Source: Pseudomonadales bacterium | GTDB taxonomy: Bacteria > Pseudomonadota > Gammaproteobacteria > Pseudomonadales > Porticoccaceae | Direction of reading: 5' to 3' | NCBI GenBank assembly: GCA_024234435.1 | Contig: JACKOF010000003.1 | Location: 1-64,000 of the forward strand | Length of the DNA stretch: 64,000 nt | Position numbers and translations under genes: made by a program | The notes under the pieces: generated by a model | Databases searched by the model: none | What the model was told of the DNA's origin: nothing | The model's input: only the letters and a program-made list of their open reading frames with translations | Shown here: positions 39,340 to 48,924 of the stretch, piece by piece | Layout of the letters: the number at the start of each line of letters is the position of its first letter | How positions within the stretch are numbered: the first letter of the stretch is position 1

Positions 39340-39938
39340 TGGCCTCGCCCTACGTGCTCGTTCTTTACTACTCGCGCACAGGCAGCGTGCGCAACATGGC
39401 CGAACACATTGCCACCGGTATAGAAAGAGCCGGAATGGAAAGTAGGCTCCGCACGGTACCTGCAGTATCACCTAACAATGAAGCCTGCGAACCCCTCATT
39501 CCTGAAACCGGTGATATCTACTGTACAGAAGATGACCTGACGCATTGCAGCGGCCTGATTCTCGGCAGCCCTACCCGGTTTGGCAACATGGCTGCACCCA
39601 TGAAATTTTTTATCGATGGCACAGGAAGCCAGTGGCTAAATGGCAATCTGATTGGCAAACCTGCCTCGGTATTTACATCCACCAGTTCCCTTCATGGCGG
39701 CCAGGAAACGACCCTGCTGTCCATGATGTTGCCGCTGCTTCATCACGGCATGGTGATCGCCGGACTACCGTACAGTGAACAGGCGCTGCACCGCACCACC
39801 ACTGGCGGCAGCCCCTACGGGCCAACGCATGTTGCCAAAGGTGAAGGCGATACCGCAACAATGCTGTCAGGCGATGAAATAGAACTCTGCCACGCTACCG
39901 GCAGCCGAATTGCCGAGCTGGCAAAAAAACTAGGCTAG
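39339..39938 (+). CDS. wrbA: NAD(P)H:quinone oxidoreductase (WrbA flavodoxin-like)
   Basis: FMN-dependent two-electron quinone reductase. The phosphate-binding loop YSRTGSVRNMAEHIA and the GSPTRFGNMAAPMKFF segment are diagnostic. 199-200 residues. The ATG at 39339 shares a base with the arsC TGA stop (TGATG), so translation is probably coupled. Confidence 0.95.
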   Translation: MASPYVLVLYYSRTGSVRNMAEHIATGIERAGMESRLRTVPAVSPNNEACEPLIPETGDIYCTEDDLTHCSGLILGSPTRFGNMAAPMKFFIDGTGSQWLNGNLIGKPASVFTSTSSLHGGQETTLLSMMLPLLHHGMVIAGLPYSEQALHRTTTGGSPYGPTHVAKGEGDTATMLSGDEIELCHATGSRIAELAKKLG

Positions 39939-39963
39939 GCTTTGCCTGCTGCGCGGTTATTCA

Positions 39964-40365
39964 ATGAAACATATTACCAATCTATACCAGAAGCTTAACA
40001 CCGCCCGCCTCGTAACACGGGCCAGTTTTGTGTTGCTGATTCTCGCTCTGATTGCCAACAGCCTCTACACAACGCAATCACTGGAATTGACTGGCAGCCT
40101 GACACTGCTCGTCATAACACTTTTGCCGTTGCTGATTTTTATACCCGGAATCATCAGGGAACATTACAAAAGTCTCTCCATGCTGTGTTTTGTGACACTG
40201 CTCTACTTTATTGTTGCAGTGACCAATTTATTTTCCCCAACCCGAAGCTCGTTTGATATTGTCGAAACAGTACTCATCGTTGTGTTATTTAACGCAGCCA
40301 TGTTATTCAGCCGCTGGAAACAATATTCGCTCTACCAAACAAGCGACGCGACGAAGCAAGATTGA
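39964..40365 (+). CDS. DUF2069 membrane protein
   Basis: A 133-residue inner-membrane protein with four hydrophobic segments, the last before a short polar tail. The conserved-looking PLLIFIPGIIREHYKS motif and its position after arsC-wrbA identify it as DUF2069. Function is unknown. It lies 25 bases after wrbA. Confidence 0.85.
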   Translation: MKHITNLYQKLNTARLVTRASFVLLILALIANSLYTTQSLELTGSLTLLVITLLPLLIFIPGIIREHYKSLSMLCFVTLLYFIVAVTNLFSPTRSSFDIVETVLIVVLFNAAMLFSRWKQYSLYQTSDATKQD

Positions 40366-40396
40366 AAACTGAAGGGAAACGTTAAAGGAAACTAAC

Positions 40397-42274
40397 ATGA
40401 GTGAAAAACCCGGTGTAATTCGACGCATATTTTCCCTGATTGGCAAGATAGCCAGTGGTATTCGAACCCTGTTCAATCTGATCTTTCTGATTGTCTTTCT
40501 GATTATCATTGCAAGTTTCTTTCAGGAAACAGCACAACCACTGCCGGAAAAGGCAGCATTGAGACTGGCACTTGGCGGAGTACTGGTGGACGAAAAAACC
40601 CACTTGCCACCACTGGCCCAGCTGATGAACCCGGATAACCCTGTGGACTCGGAAACCCTGGTCAGCGACCTGATCAAAGCCATAGAAAAAGCGGCAACTG
40701 ATGACCGGATTACCTCTCTGGTTCTGGAGCTGGATTATCTGGCGGGCGGAGGCATCAGCAAACTGGAAGAAATCGGCGCGGCACTGAACATGTTCAAGAC
40801 CAGCGGAAAACCCATTATTGCCGTGGGTGACAACTTCAGCCAGGAGCAATACTTACTGGCCAGTTTTGCCGACGAAATCTACCTGAACCCGATGGGCACA
40901 GTGTTACTCACCGGCTATGGCAGCTACCCGAGCTACCTGAAAGATGCGCTCGACAAACTGAAGGTCAATGTCCATGTTTTCAAGGTCGGCACCTACAAGG
41001 ACGCCATCGAACCTTTCACCCGCAACAGTATGTCCGAAGCTTCCCGCGAACATACCTCGGAATGGCTTAACAGTCTCTGGAATGTTTACACCAGTCGAGT
41101 TGAGCTGTCCCGCAATCTGCCCACCGATGCCATCGACGACTACGTCAATAATTTCGCTACCAAACTCGCCGCCAATAATGGCGACACAGCCGCGTTAGCC
41201 CTTGAAACCGGGCTGGTAGATCATATTGCCACACGTCCCGAAATGCTCAAACGGCTGCAACAAGTAGCAGGCAGCGACCACGACAAGGGCTATCAGCACA
41301 TTGATTACAAGCACTACCTGAACATTCACCGCTCACTGACGATGTCTGCCAACGCCCTCACCCCGGAAAATCCATCGAAGCCCACCATTGGCGTTGTGGT
41401 CGCCAAAGGCACTATTATCGACGGGTTTGACCGGGACGGCAGTATTGGCAGCGATGACTTCAGCGCGCTGCTGCGCCAGGCACGCGATGAAAACCCTGCC
41501 GCACTGGTCATTCGTATCGACAGTCCCGGCGGTAGTGCCTTCGCCTCCGAGGTGATTCGCAACGAAATCGAACTGACCCGCAATAGCGGTATACCTGTCG
41601 TTGTCTCAATGGGCTCAGTTGCCGCTTCCGGGGGCTATTGGATAGCCACTGCCGCCAGTGAAATATGGGCCACTCCCACCACCATAACTGGCTCTATCGG
41701 TGTATTCGGCATTATCCCGACACTGGAAAACTCACTTGAATCACTGGGCATCCACAGTGATGGCGTTGGCACCACCGTGCTGGCCGATTTTTATCGCCTT
41801 GACCGGCCTATGTCTGACCAGGCAAAAGCCATTGTGCAGCAAAGCGTGGAAAACATTTATGAACGCTTTCTGAGGTTGGTCTCCGACGCACGAAACAGCT
41901 CGCCCGAAAACATTCACGCCATCGCCCAGGGGCGGGTGTGGACCGGCGAAAAAGCCAAAGAAATCGGGCTGGTAGACAACCTGGGCAGTATGAAAGACGC
42001 AATAGCAGCCGCTGCCAGGCTTGCTGGCACCAGTGACTACAATGTACGCACGATCAAGCCTCCACTCAGTTTTCAGGAACAACTGATTGAGGCCTTGTCA
42101 AAAAGTGAAGTCAGCATCACGGCCATGAACTTGACCCGACAGTGGTTGCCGCAATCCTGGGTGTGGCCGTTACAGTCCACCTCCAAGTCCATTGAACAGG
42201 CATTGCAACTGTTCTCGAAACTAAACGACCCGAGAGGGTTATATTTGCAGTGTTATGAATGCGCTGACCAATAA
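40397..42274 (+). CDS. sppA: Signal peptide peptidase SppA (protease IV, 67K type)
   Basis: Membrane-bound serine/lysine protease that clears cleaved signal peptides. One N-terminal membrane segment (LIFLIVFLIIIASFF) precedes two tandem peptidase S49 domains. The catalytic lysine lies in the first domain (GTYKDAIEPF) and the serine in the second (SMGSVAASGGYW), as in the E. coli enzyme. 625 residues, full length. A good ribosome-binding site (AAAGGAAAC) precedes the ATG. Confidence 0.95.
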   Translation: MSEKPGVIRRIFSLIGKIASGIRTLFNLIFLIVFLIIIASFFQETAQPLPEKAALRLALGGVLVDEKTHLPPLAQLMNPDNPVDSETLVSDLIKAIEKAATDDRITSLVLELDYLAGGGISKLEEIGAALNMFKTSGKPIIAVGDNFSQEQYLLASFADEIYLNPMGTVLLTGYGSYPSYLKDALDKLKVNVHVFKVGTYKDAIEPFTRNSMSEASREHTSEWLNSLWNVYTSRVELSRNLPTDAIDDYVNNFATKLAANNGDTAALALETGLVDHIATRPEMLKRLQQVAGSDHDKGYQHIDYKHYLNIHRSLTMSANALTPENPSKPTIGVVVAKGTIIDGFDRDGSIGSDDFSALLRQARDENPAALVIRIDSPGGSAFASEVIRNEIELTRNSGIPVVVSMGSVAASGGYWIATAASEIWATPTTITGSIGVFGIIPTLENSLESLGIHSDGVGTTVLADFYRLDRPMSDQAKAIVQQSVENIYERFLRLVSDARNSSPENIHAIAQGRVWTGEKAKEIGLVDNLGSMKDAIAAAARLAGTSDYNVRTIKPPLSFQEQLIEALSKSEVSITAMNLTRQWLPQSWVWPLQSTSKSIEQALQLFSKLNDPRGLYLQCYECADQ

Positions 42275-42292
42275 CGGAAAATCATCAAAACC

Positions 42293-43489
42293 ATGCAAAA
42301 TCAGACCGGTTCACCTATCTCGGAGTTTTTAAGGGATTTTCAAAAAATGGAGAGTGCTGGCGGCATTCTCCTTTTTATATCAGCTGTGCTGGCATTAATC
42401 TGCGCCAACACCCCGCTCGTCGCCTACTACGAACTGTTGCTGTCAACACCTGTAGAAATACGTGTTGGCGCATTGGAAATTGCCAAACCCCTGCTACTGT
42501 GGGTAAACGATGGTCTGATGGCGCTGTTTTTCTTCCTCGTTGGCCTTGAACTGAAAAGAGAACTGGTAGAAGGCGAGCTGGCCGATAAACGCAATATCAT
42601 TTTACCAGGCGTTGGTGCCATCGGCGGCATGTTGGCCCCCGCCCTGATTTACCTCTACTTCAATAGCGAGAATAGCGTTGCGCAAAAAGGCTGGGCAATT
42701 CCTGCAGCAACCGATATCGCTTTTGCGCTGGGTGTGTTATCGCTTTTGGGTTCCAGAGTACCCGTATCACTTAAGATTTTTCTCACCTCCCTGGCTATCT
42801 TCGATGACATCGGCGCAATTATCATCATCGCCTTTTTTTACACCTCTAAAATTTCCGTTACCGCATTAGTTATCGTGGCCTTGTGTATCCCCATCCTGGC
42901 ACAATTTAACCGCCGCAATGTCGTTTCCAAAAGCCCTTATATACTGATTGGCATCGTTATGTGGATCGCCACACTGAAATCAGGCGTGCATGCCACCCTC
43001 GCCGGCGTCGTACTCGCCATGTTTATCCCCATACGCGATAAAAATGATGCCAGTATCTCCCCGCTGAAATATCTTGAACACGACCTGCACCCCATTGTCG
43101 CCTTCTTTGTATTGCCTGTATTTGCCTTTGCCAATGCAGGCATCAACTTCACCGGTTTAACTGCCGATCAGGTTTTACACGGTGTGCCAATAGGCATCGC
43201 TCTAGGGTTGTTCTTTGGCAAGCAAATTGGTGTTTTTGGACTCTGCTGGCTAACCATAAAACTTAACCTTACCCGTCTCCCAAACGGGATGAACTGGCGC
43301 TCGCTCTACGGCACAGCAGCCCTTTGCGGCATTGGCTTTACCATGAGTTTATTTATCGGTTCACTGGCATTCGAAGAAACCGGCGTCAACCTGTTCTTCG
43401 ACGAAAGACTGGGCATTATCCTCGGTTCACTGGCCTCGGGGCTGGTCGGTTACTTTCTGCTTCGCAGCAGTCTTAAAGAACGCGTCTAA
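42293..43489 (+). CDS. nhaA: Na+/H+ antiporter NhaA
   Basis: Inner-membrane antiporter for sodium and pH homeostasis. The family's essential aspartates are visible: one in AATDIAFALG and the pair in IFDDIGAII. About 12 hydrophobic segments, 398 residues. The motif NDGLMALFFFLVGLELKRE is diagnostic. It follows sppA by 18 bases and fits a marine habitat. Confidence 0.96.
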   Translation: MQNQTGSPISEFLRDFQKMESAGGILLFISAVLALICANTPLVAYYELLLSTPVEIRVGALEIAKPLLLWVNDGLMALFFFLVGLELKRELVEGELADKRNIILPGVGAIGGMLAPALIYLYFNSENSVAQKGWAIPAATDIAFALGVLSLLGSRVPVSLKIFLTSLAIFDDIGAIIIIAFFYTSKISVTALVIVALCIPILAQFNRRNVVSKSPYILIGIVMWIATLKSGVHATLAGVVLAMFIPIRDKNDASISPLKYLEHDLHPIVAFFVLPVFAFANAGINFTGLTADQVLHGVPIGIALGLFFGKQIGVFGLCWLTIKLNLTRLPNGMNWRSLYGTAALCGIGFTMSLFIGSLAFEETGVNLFFDERLGIILGSLASGLVGYFLLRSSLKERV

Positions 43490-43835
43490 GGATGATGACA
43501 ACTGAATAGACTATTGGATCCAATAACGTTGCCAGTCGTTGACAAAAAACCATCATGTCGAGGAAAGCCACTGGCAGATAGCCAATAGCAACCACTAAAA
43601 TTATGGGTAGTGTTCAGTTGGCAGTGAATGACTGCGCACATAGACAGAAACGGCAAGAATCTAAACGAATATTTTTAATTGATGTGGTGTCACTTGAACC
43701 ATTAGAGTCTTACATAGGGACTATGGATGCAGACGTTGATGCCATGACGCACGCTCTCGACGATGAATCGCAAATTGAAAAATATAAGACGACATTCAGA
43801 CGCGGAGTAAAAATGCTAAGTAAACACGCTCTCTT
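43490..43835. other. Gene-poor interval between nhaA and hda
   Basis: A 346-base stretch between converging genes. It holds a perfect 14-base palindrome at 43512-43525 (TATTGG/CCAATA) and a separated GCCAGT...ACTGGC pair at 43530-43575. An ORF starting at 43603 continues antisense through hda to 44034. That ORF has no ribosome-binding site that I can see and its second half is clearly hda antisense, so I do not call it a gene. No U-tract terminator is visible. Confidence 0.5.
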
Positions 43836-44564
43836 TCACCACCCAAACGTCTTCTTTAAAAACGGTATTGTCAGCTTGCGCTTTTCATGTATGGCCAACT
43901 GTTCCAATGTATCGAGCTTACTCATCAGTTCGCTCATACCCCTGCCAGAATGTGTGATTAAATATCTGACTGGCTCATCGGCAAACTCCATACCTCGGCG
44001 CGCAGCCCGGAACTGGATGACGATGGCTTTCTGATCATCATCCAGTTCGGGTAGCTGGAAGACCGGCCCCCAGCCCAAACGCGACTCCAGATCGGCAAGT
44101 GTCAGCCCCAGATGATTCGGCGGATTTTCGGCACCCATCAGTAATTGACCGCCACTGTCGCGAACCCGGTTATAAAGATCAAATACTGCCTGCTGCCACT
44201 GAGTGTCACCCGCCAGACTCTGTATGTCGTCAAGACAAATCAGGTCCAGTTGTTCCAGGTTGTCAAACAATGGCTGCGGCGGGAACTCCAGCAGGTCTCT
44301 GAGAGGAAGATATTGAGCCTGGCGCTCCCGGCTTCTGGCATGCTGACAGGCTGCCTGCAACAGATGGGAAACACCGCTTCCCGGTTTACCCCACAATAAA
44401 ACAGAACGCTCACTCAGTGGCACGTTGCCACCTTTAAGCAACTCAATAATCTGCTGGTGGAGATGACTCTCGACACAACAAAAATTATCAAACGTCGCCT
44501 GATCATTAAGACGCACAGGCAGGCTTAACTGCTGAGGTTCAGCGCCAGACAGACCATTAGCCAT
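43836..44564 (-). CDS. hda: DnaA-related regulatory inactivator Hda
   Basis: With the beta clamp, Hda promotes hydrolysis of DnaA-bound ATP after initiation. An N-terminal clamp-binding motif (QQLSLPV, residues 11-17), an AAA+ domain and a sensor 2/lid region ending RKLTIPFLKKTF are present. The Walker A loop is GKPGSGVSH (59-67), with valine where most AAA+ proteins have lysine; Hda proteins are variable here. 242 residues. Its ATG overlaps the DUF2066 stop (TAATG). Confidence 0.92.
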   Translation of the reverse strand: MANGLSGAEPQQLSLPVRLNDQATFDNFCCVESHLHQQIIELLKGGNVPLSERSVLLWGKPGSGVSHLLQAACQHARSRERQAQYLPLRDLLEFPPQPLFDNLEQLDLICLDDIQSLAGDTQWQQAVFDLYNRVRDSGGQLLMGAENPPNHLGLTLADLESRLGWGPVFQLPELDDDQKAIVIQFRAARRGMEFADEPVRYLITHSGRGMSELMSKLDTLEQLAIHEKRKLTIPFLKKTFGW

Positions 44565-45640
44565 TACCTTGAACTCCAGCGAAACCGATACTGGTTAACA
44601 GCTGTCACACCGTAGGACTCGACCTCTGAAAACCGGGGGTCGCGCAGCAGTGTATCGAGTAGTAATTGCACGTCTCCGTCAACCAGTAACTGTAATGACA
44701 GGCGGTCACTCTCAACAGACTGGATCTTCACTTCTCGCACCACCTCGAGCGCCTCAAGATAGGCCCTGACATTGTTGAAGTCGTTAAATGACACAATATT
44801 TTCCAGCAACAACACTACCGGCTCGTCACGAAGCTGGGGAATGAATGCGTAATTGGCTGCCATATTATCCACCGCGTGATCAACTGCTCTGGCGATCAGC
44901 GCCTCTACTTCCGGTTCGGCAAAGCCTTGTAGCCGTGTCTTGCCCATACTGTTTAGCCAGCTTGTGCCACGCCACTCACCCTGCGATGTCTGATAGAGCC
45001 GGATAACCAACCAGTTTTCCGATTCGTAGCGCGCGGCAGCGCTCTTTAATACTTCGTCATTGAATTGCCATGCCTGATCCACCGGCACTGCCAGCCGGTC
45101 CTGCAAGTCCAGCAGTGGCCATCGGAGTGGCGCACTGCGGCGCGCCATATGGAACTCCAGATTCCGGGCCATTTCAGGGTATTGTTCTGCCTCAAGAAAG
45201 TGTTTGCCTGCATCAGCAGTATCAATCACCAGCCAGACCAGCAGCTCCGGCCGCGAAGCAGGCCATACCTGCAGTTGCTCTCGCCTCAGCAACCTGTCTA
45301 CCTGTGGCTGCGCATATCGGACCGATAACGCAGACACCGGCTGGTCAGAACCCGGCACCACAATTTTGCTGTACCCTACTTCGGAAACATAGCGCCGGGC
45401 CCTGGCAAGGGCTTTCTGAACCCCGGCCTGTTGTAAAACAAGGCTGCTGCCTGAAACTTTGACCAGCACTTGCGATAAGCCTTCTTTCACGGCCATGTCT
45501 CGAGCCGCCTCGCTTTGGTCAGACACAGGCACCTGTGCAAGATAAATATCCTCAACCTGCACGCTATAGCCCATCATCGGGATCATGAAAATCAACAACA
45601 CAGCCACTTGTGACAGTCTGCTGAATAAAAGTTTTGTCAT
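44564..45640 (-). CDS. DUF2066 domain protein, exported
   Basis: A 358-residue protein from ATG 45640; an in-frame ATG at 45664 lies upstream but the hydrophobic signal (LLFSRLSQVAVLLIFMIP) follows better from 45640. The mature part starts near QVEDIYLAQVPV. This family typically sits between purM and hda, as here. Function is unknown; probably periplasmic. Confidence 0.85.
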   Translation of the reverse strand: MTKLLFSRLSQVAVLLIFMIPMMGYSVQVEDIYLAQVPVSDQSEAARDMAVKEGLSQVLVKVSGSSLVLQQAGVQKALARARRYVSEVGYSKIVVPGSDQPVSALSVRYAQPQVDRLLRREQLQVWPASRPELLVWLVIDTADAGKHFLEAEQYPEMARNLEFHMARRSAPLRWPLLDLQDRLAVPVDQAWQFNDEVLKSAAARYESENWLVIRLYQTSQGEWRGTSWLNSMGKTRLQGFAEPEVEALIARAVDHAVDNMAANYAFIPQLRDEPVVLLLENIVSFNDFNNVRAYLEALEVVREVKIQSVESDRLSLQLLVDGDVQLLLDTLLRDPRFSEVESYGVTAVNQYRFRWSSR

Positions 45641-45796
45641 GGAAAATAATTTATCAGGAATCATAGGCGGATTGTAACAGCAGCTTTCAAAATAGTGGGA
45701 GATTGTGTGCTTTTGTCGATCAGTCGGGCTAGAATACGCGCCTTTCCCGGCGCATCAATAGCCGACCTTACATTAACTGCCAACTTTGACCTTGAT

Positions 45797-46897
45797 ATGT
45801 CTGACAACTCTCCTTCAAATACAGCAAATGCCCCTTCTCGAAAATCTTCACCTGCTGCTTCCTTAAGCTATAAAGACGCAGGTGTTGATATTGACGCGGG
45901 TAACGCCCTTGTTGACCGTATAAAAAACGTAGCCGCTAAAACTCGCCGCCCTGAAGTGATGGCAGGACTGGGTGGCTTTGGCGCTCTGTTTAACTTGCCC
46001 ACCGGCTATAAAGAGCCCGTATTGGTATCGGGTACCGATGGTGTTGGCACCAAGTTGCGACTGGCGATGGAACTGGGTATACACAACACCATTGGCATTG
46101 ATCTCGTCGCCATGTGTGTTAATGATCTTATTGTCTGCGGTGCCGAACCACTGTTTTTCCTCGACTATTATGCAACCGGCAAGCTCAATGTCGATATGGC
46201 TGCGGCCGTCGTTGAAGGCATTGGCGCTGGGTGCCAGTTGTCTGGCTGCTCGCTGGTAGGCGGCGAAACCGCTGAAATGCCTGGCATGTACGAAGGCGAC
46301 GACTATGATCTGGCCGGATTCTGCGTAGGAATCGTGGAAAAATCCGAATTGATTGACGGCAGTGCTGTTCATGTGGGCGATACCCTGATAGGTCTTGGCT
46401 CAAGCGGCCCTCACTCGAACGGTTATTCACTGATACGTAAAATCATTGAAATTTCAGGCACAGATATTCACAGCGAAAAACTCGGCGATACTTCCTTGGC
46501 AGAAGCTTTGCTGGCACCAACCCGGATTTACGTAAAGTCCCTGCAAGCGCTGATCGGTCACGCCCACGTGCCAGTTCACGCCATTGCTCATATTACTGGC
46601 GGAGGCCTACTGGAGAATATTCCCCGTGTTCTGCCCGAAAATGCCAAAGCGGTTATCGATGTCACGTCCTGGCAGCAACCTGACGTATTTAACTGGTTGC
46701 AGGAAAAGGGCAATGTAGATGCCACAGAAATGTACCGTACGTTTAACTGCGGCGTAGGCATGATTGTCTGCGTACCTGCCAATGTCGCAGAAACGGCCCT
46801 GGAAGTATTCAAACTGACAGGTGAAAAAGCCTTTATTATCGGCTCTATTGAGCACGCAAAACCTGATGAAGAACAGGTTATTCTGCAAGGTTTGTAA
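45797..46897 (+). CDS. purM: Phosphoribosylformylglycinamidine cyclo-ligase (AIR synthetase)
   Basis: Forms aminoimidazole ribotide in purine synthesis using ATP. I chose ATG 45797, giving 366 residues, since the conserved LSYKDAGVDIDAGN begins shortly after; the open frame to 45695 is not family-like. Motifs GTDGVGTKLRLA, GGETAEMPGMY and SSGPHSNGYSLIR are intact. It forms an operon with purN, 6 bases apart. Confidence 0.96.
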   Translation: MSDNSPSNTANAPSRKSSPAASLSYKDAGVDIDAGNALVDRIKNVAAKTRRPEVMAGLGGFGALFNLPTGYKEPVLVSGTDGVGTKLRLAMELGIHNTIGIDLVAMCVNDLIVCGAEPLFFLDYYATGKLNVDMAAAVVEGIGAGCQLSGCSLVGGETAEMPGMYEGDDYDLAGFCVGIVEKSELIDGSAVHVGDTLIGLGSSGPHSNGYSLIRKIIEISGTDIHSEKLGDTSLAEALLAPTRIYVKSLQALIGHAHVPVHAIAHITGGGLLENIPRVLPENAKAVIDVTSWQQPDVFNWLQEKGNVDATEMYRTFNCGVGMIVCVPANVAETALEVFKLTGEKAFIIGSIEHAKPDEEQVILQGL

Positions 46898-46903
46898 AGC
46901 ACC

Positions 46904-47569
46904 ATGAAGACAGCGACTTCACTACAGGATAAACCTCGCATCGTGGTTCTTATTTCTGGTAGTGGCACTAATCTGCAGGCATTTATTGATGCTATAGCAA
47001 ACGGCTCGCTACATGCTGAAATTTCTGCCGTTATCAGCAATAAGAACGGCGTCAAAGGCCTGCAGCGCGCCAATAGCGCAGGCATTCCCACCGAGGTTAT
47101 TGATCATCGCGCATACGAAAGCCGTGAAAGTTTCGATGCACAGCTCGCCGATTGCATTGAGCGTTACCAGCCTGACCTGGTCATTCTTGCAGGGTTTATG
47201 CGTATTTTGACGCCGGGGTTCGTCAATCGCTTTCTGGGCAAAATGCTCAACATACACCCCTCTTTGTTGCCCAAATATCAAGGCCTCAACACCCATCAGC
47301 GGGCTATTGAGGCTGGCGATAAGGAAGCCGGAACCACCGTACATTTTGTCACGCCGGAACTCGACGGCGGCCCCATTATCGTGCAAGCGCGCGTACCTGT
47401 AATACCGGGTGATAACGTCGATAGTCTCGCCGCCAGAGTACTGCTGGAAGAGCACAAGATCTATCCCATGGCGGCCGAGTGGTTCTGCCAGGGTCGTCTC
47501 GAATTAACAACGTCAGGCGTCACGCTGGATGGAAAAAGGCTACCCACCAATGGTTGCAGCTATGCTTAA
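46904..47569 (+). CDS. purN: Phosphoribosylglycinamide formyltransferase
   Basis: Uses 10-formyltetrahydrofolate to formylate GAR. The catalytic asparagine and histidine are in NIHPSLLPKYQGLNTHQRA and the aspartate in PELDGGPIIVQ. 221 residues, normal length. Its ATG is 6 bases after the purM stop. Confidence 0.97.
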   Translation: MKTATSLQDKPRIVVLISGSGTNLQAFIDAIANGSLHAEISAVISNKNGVKGLQRANSAGIPTEVIDHRAYESRESFDAQLADCIERYQPDLVILAGFMRILTPGFVNRFLGKMLNIHPSLLPKYQGLNTHQRAIEAGDKEAGTTVHFVTPELDGGPIIVQARVPVIPGDNVDSLAARVLLEEHKIYPMAAEWFCQGRLELTTSGVTLDGKRLPTNGCSYA

Positions 47570-47754
47570 TCCGTCCCCAAACAGAGTCGGACAGGCGTAA
47601 ATCGACACGAACATCATCTGCTTTAGCGATTGAACGATCCCGCCAAAGATTCGTCCAAGAACCCGACATCTGATTTATAATAAGACGAGGTCCGGCTGTG
47701 ACCAACAGACTGAACCCATCAAATACTTTATCACGCACACCCAAGGGAAAGAGT

Positions 47755-48525
47755 ATGTCGCGCTGGTTTTCTCATCTCCTGCTATTGGCTGTTTCATGCC
47801 TGATCAGTCTCCACTCCCCCGCCTCAGACTTCCAACTAACGCCTTATCAGCTGATCTACCGCGCTTCCTATAACGGCATGCCAATTGATGCCGACAGGCA
47901 GCTGCAACAACGGCCTGACGGCTCGTGGGAACTGGCGACCACTGCGAGCAACTTTCTGGCCAGCATTCGCGAGCAAGGCACCTTCGGCATTGATAAAAAT
48001 GGCAGTATCCGCAACTACGGTTACCAATACAAACGCAGTGTTTTTGGCAAAAAGAAAACCGAAGATCTTGTGTATGATCACGCCAACAATACGGCCACCT
48101 ACACCAGCGACAAGAAAACGCGCCAAGTTTCACTCGAGAGAGATTACCTGAATCGGTTGAGCTATCAGGTACAACTGCGCCGTGATCTTGCCAGTGGTGC
48201 CAAACAACTCGAATATCAGGTTATCAGCCGGGGACGACTCAAAACCTATCTCTTTGAAAAAGCCGGTGAGGAAATCCTGGAAACCCCACTGGGAGCAGTG
48301 AGGGCCATTCGCGTTGACCGGATTCGGGAAGACGATGACCGACAAACTGCTCTCTGGTTTGCTCCTGACCTGGATTATTTACTGGTCAAACTGTGGCAAC
48401 GAGAGAAAGATGGAGAAGAATATGAAATATCGATTAAAGACGGTAACAGCCAGGGTATTTCACTGACAGAACACCTAAATAAATTATCTAAATCAATGAA
48501 TTATGAAAAAATAGCCGTAAAATAA
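47755..48525 (+). CDS. DUF3108 domain protein, exported
   Basis: Periplasmic protein of unknown function, 256 residues from ATG 47755. That start has a strong AAGGGAAAG ribosome-binding site and is followed at once by a signal peptide (FSHLLLLAVSCLISLHSPAS). Family marks include YQLIYRASYNGMPI and LWFAPDLDYLLVKL. DUF3108 genes commonly follow purN in Pseudomonas relatives. A longer frame from a GTG at 47698 is unlikely. Confidence 0.87.
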   Translation: MSRWFSHLLLLAVSCLISLHSPASDFQLTPYQLIYRASYNGMPIDADRQLQQRPDGSWELATTASNFLASIREQGTFGIDKNGSIRNYGYQYKRSVFGKKKTEDLVYDHANNTATYTSDKKTRQVSLERDYLNRLSYQVQLRRDLASGAKQLEYQVISRGRLKTYLFEKAGEEILETPLGAVRAIRVDRIREDDDRQTALWFAPDLDYLLVKLWQREKDGEEYEISIKDGNSQGISLTEHLNKLSKSMNYEKIAVK

Positions 48526-48580
48526 ATCACTCGCAAGACAAATCACCGGTAAGACAAACAACCAGTAATGGGGGAAAGTT

Positions 48581-48871
48581 ATGACCGAGTTTACTGATCA
48601 GTCAATTGCAGACACCGAAGACACCAGACCACAACCCTGCCTCGCCGGTCGAGAGCCCATTGAGGTTGAAGTCAAAGCAAATAAATCCTACTGGTGGTGC
48701 AGCTGCGGGCAAAGTAAAAAACAACCCTTTTGTGATGGTTCTCATAAAGGAAGCCACTTTTCTCCTCTTGAGTGGGTGGCAGAAAAAAACGGTAAAGTCG
48801 CTTTCTGTACTTGCAAACAGACGCCAAACCAGCCACTTTGCGATGGTACTCACTGCCAGTTCAACCCATAA
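48581..48871 (+). CDS. Double CDGSH iron-sulfur protein
   Basis: A 96-residue protein with two CDGSH-type [2Fe-2S] sites: CSCGQSKKQPFCDGSH and CTCKQTPNQPLCDGTH. Each has three cysteines and one histidine, as in mitoNEET-related proteins. It has no membrane anchor or signal and is probably cytoplasmic, with a role in redox or cluster transfer. A very strong ribosome-binding site (GGGGGAAAG) precedes the ATG. It is likely cotranscribed with the DUF3108 gene. Confidence 0.93.
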   Translation: MTEFTDQSIADTEDTRPQPCLAGREPIEVEVKANKSYWWCSCGQSKKQPFCDGSHKGSHFSPLEWVAEKNGKVAFCTCKQTPNQPLCDGTHCQFNP

Positions 48872-48924
48872 CAGTCGCAACTGCTGCAATAAACTACTCT
48901 TTGCTTCTAAACAGGTACCTGTAT

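Noticed and set aside
43603..44034. 143-codon rightward frame
   Set aside because: Its last 66 codons are antisense to hda, which is unmistakable, and no ribosome-binding site precedes it.
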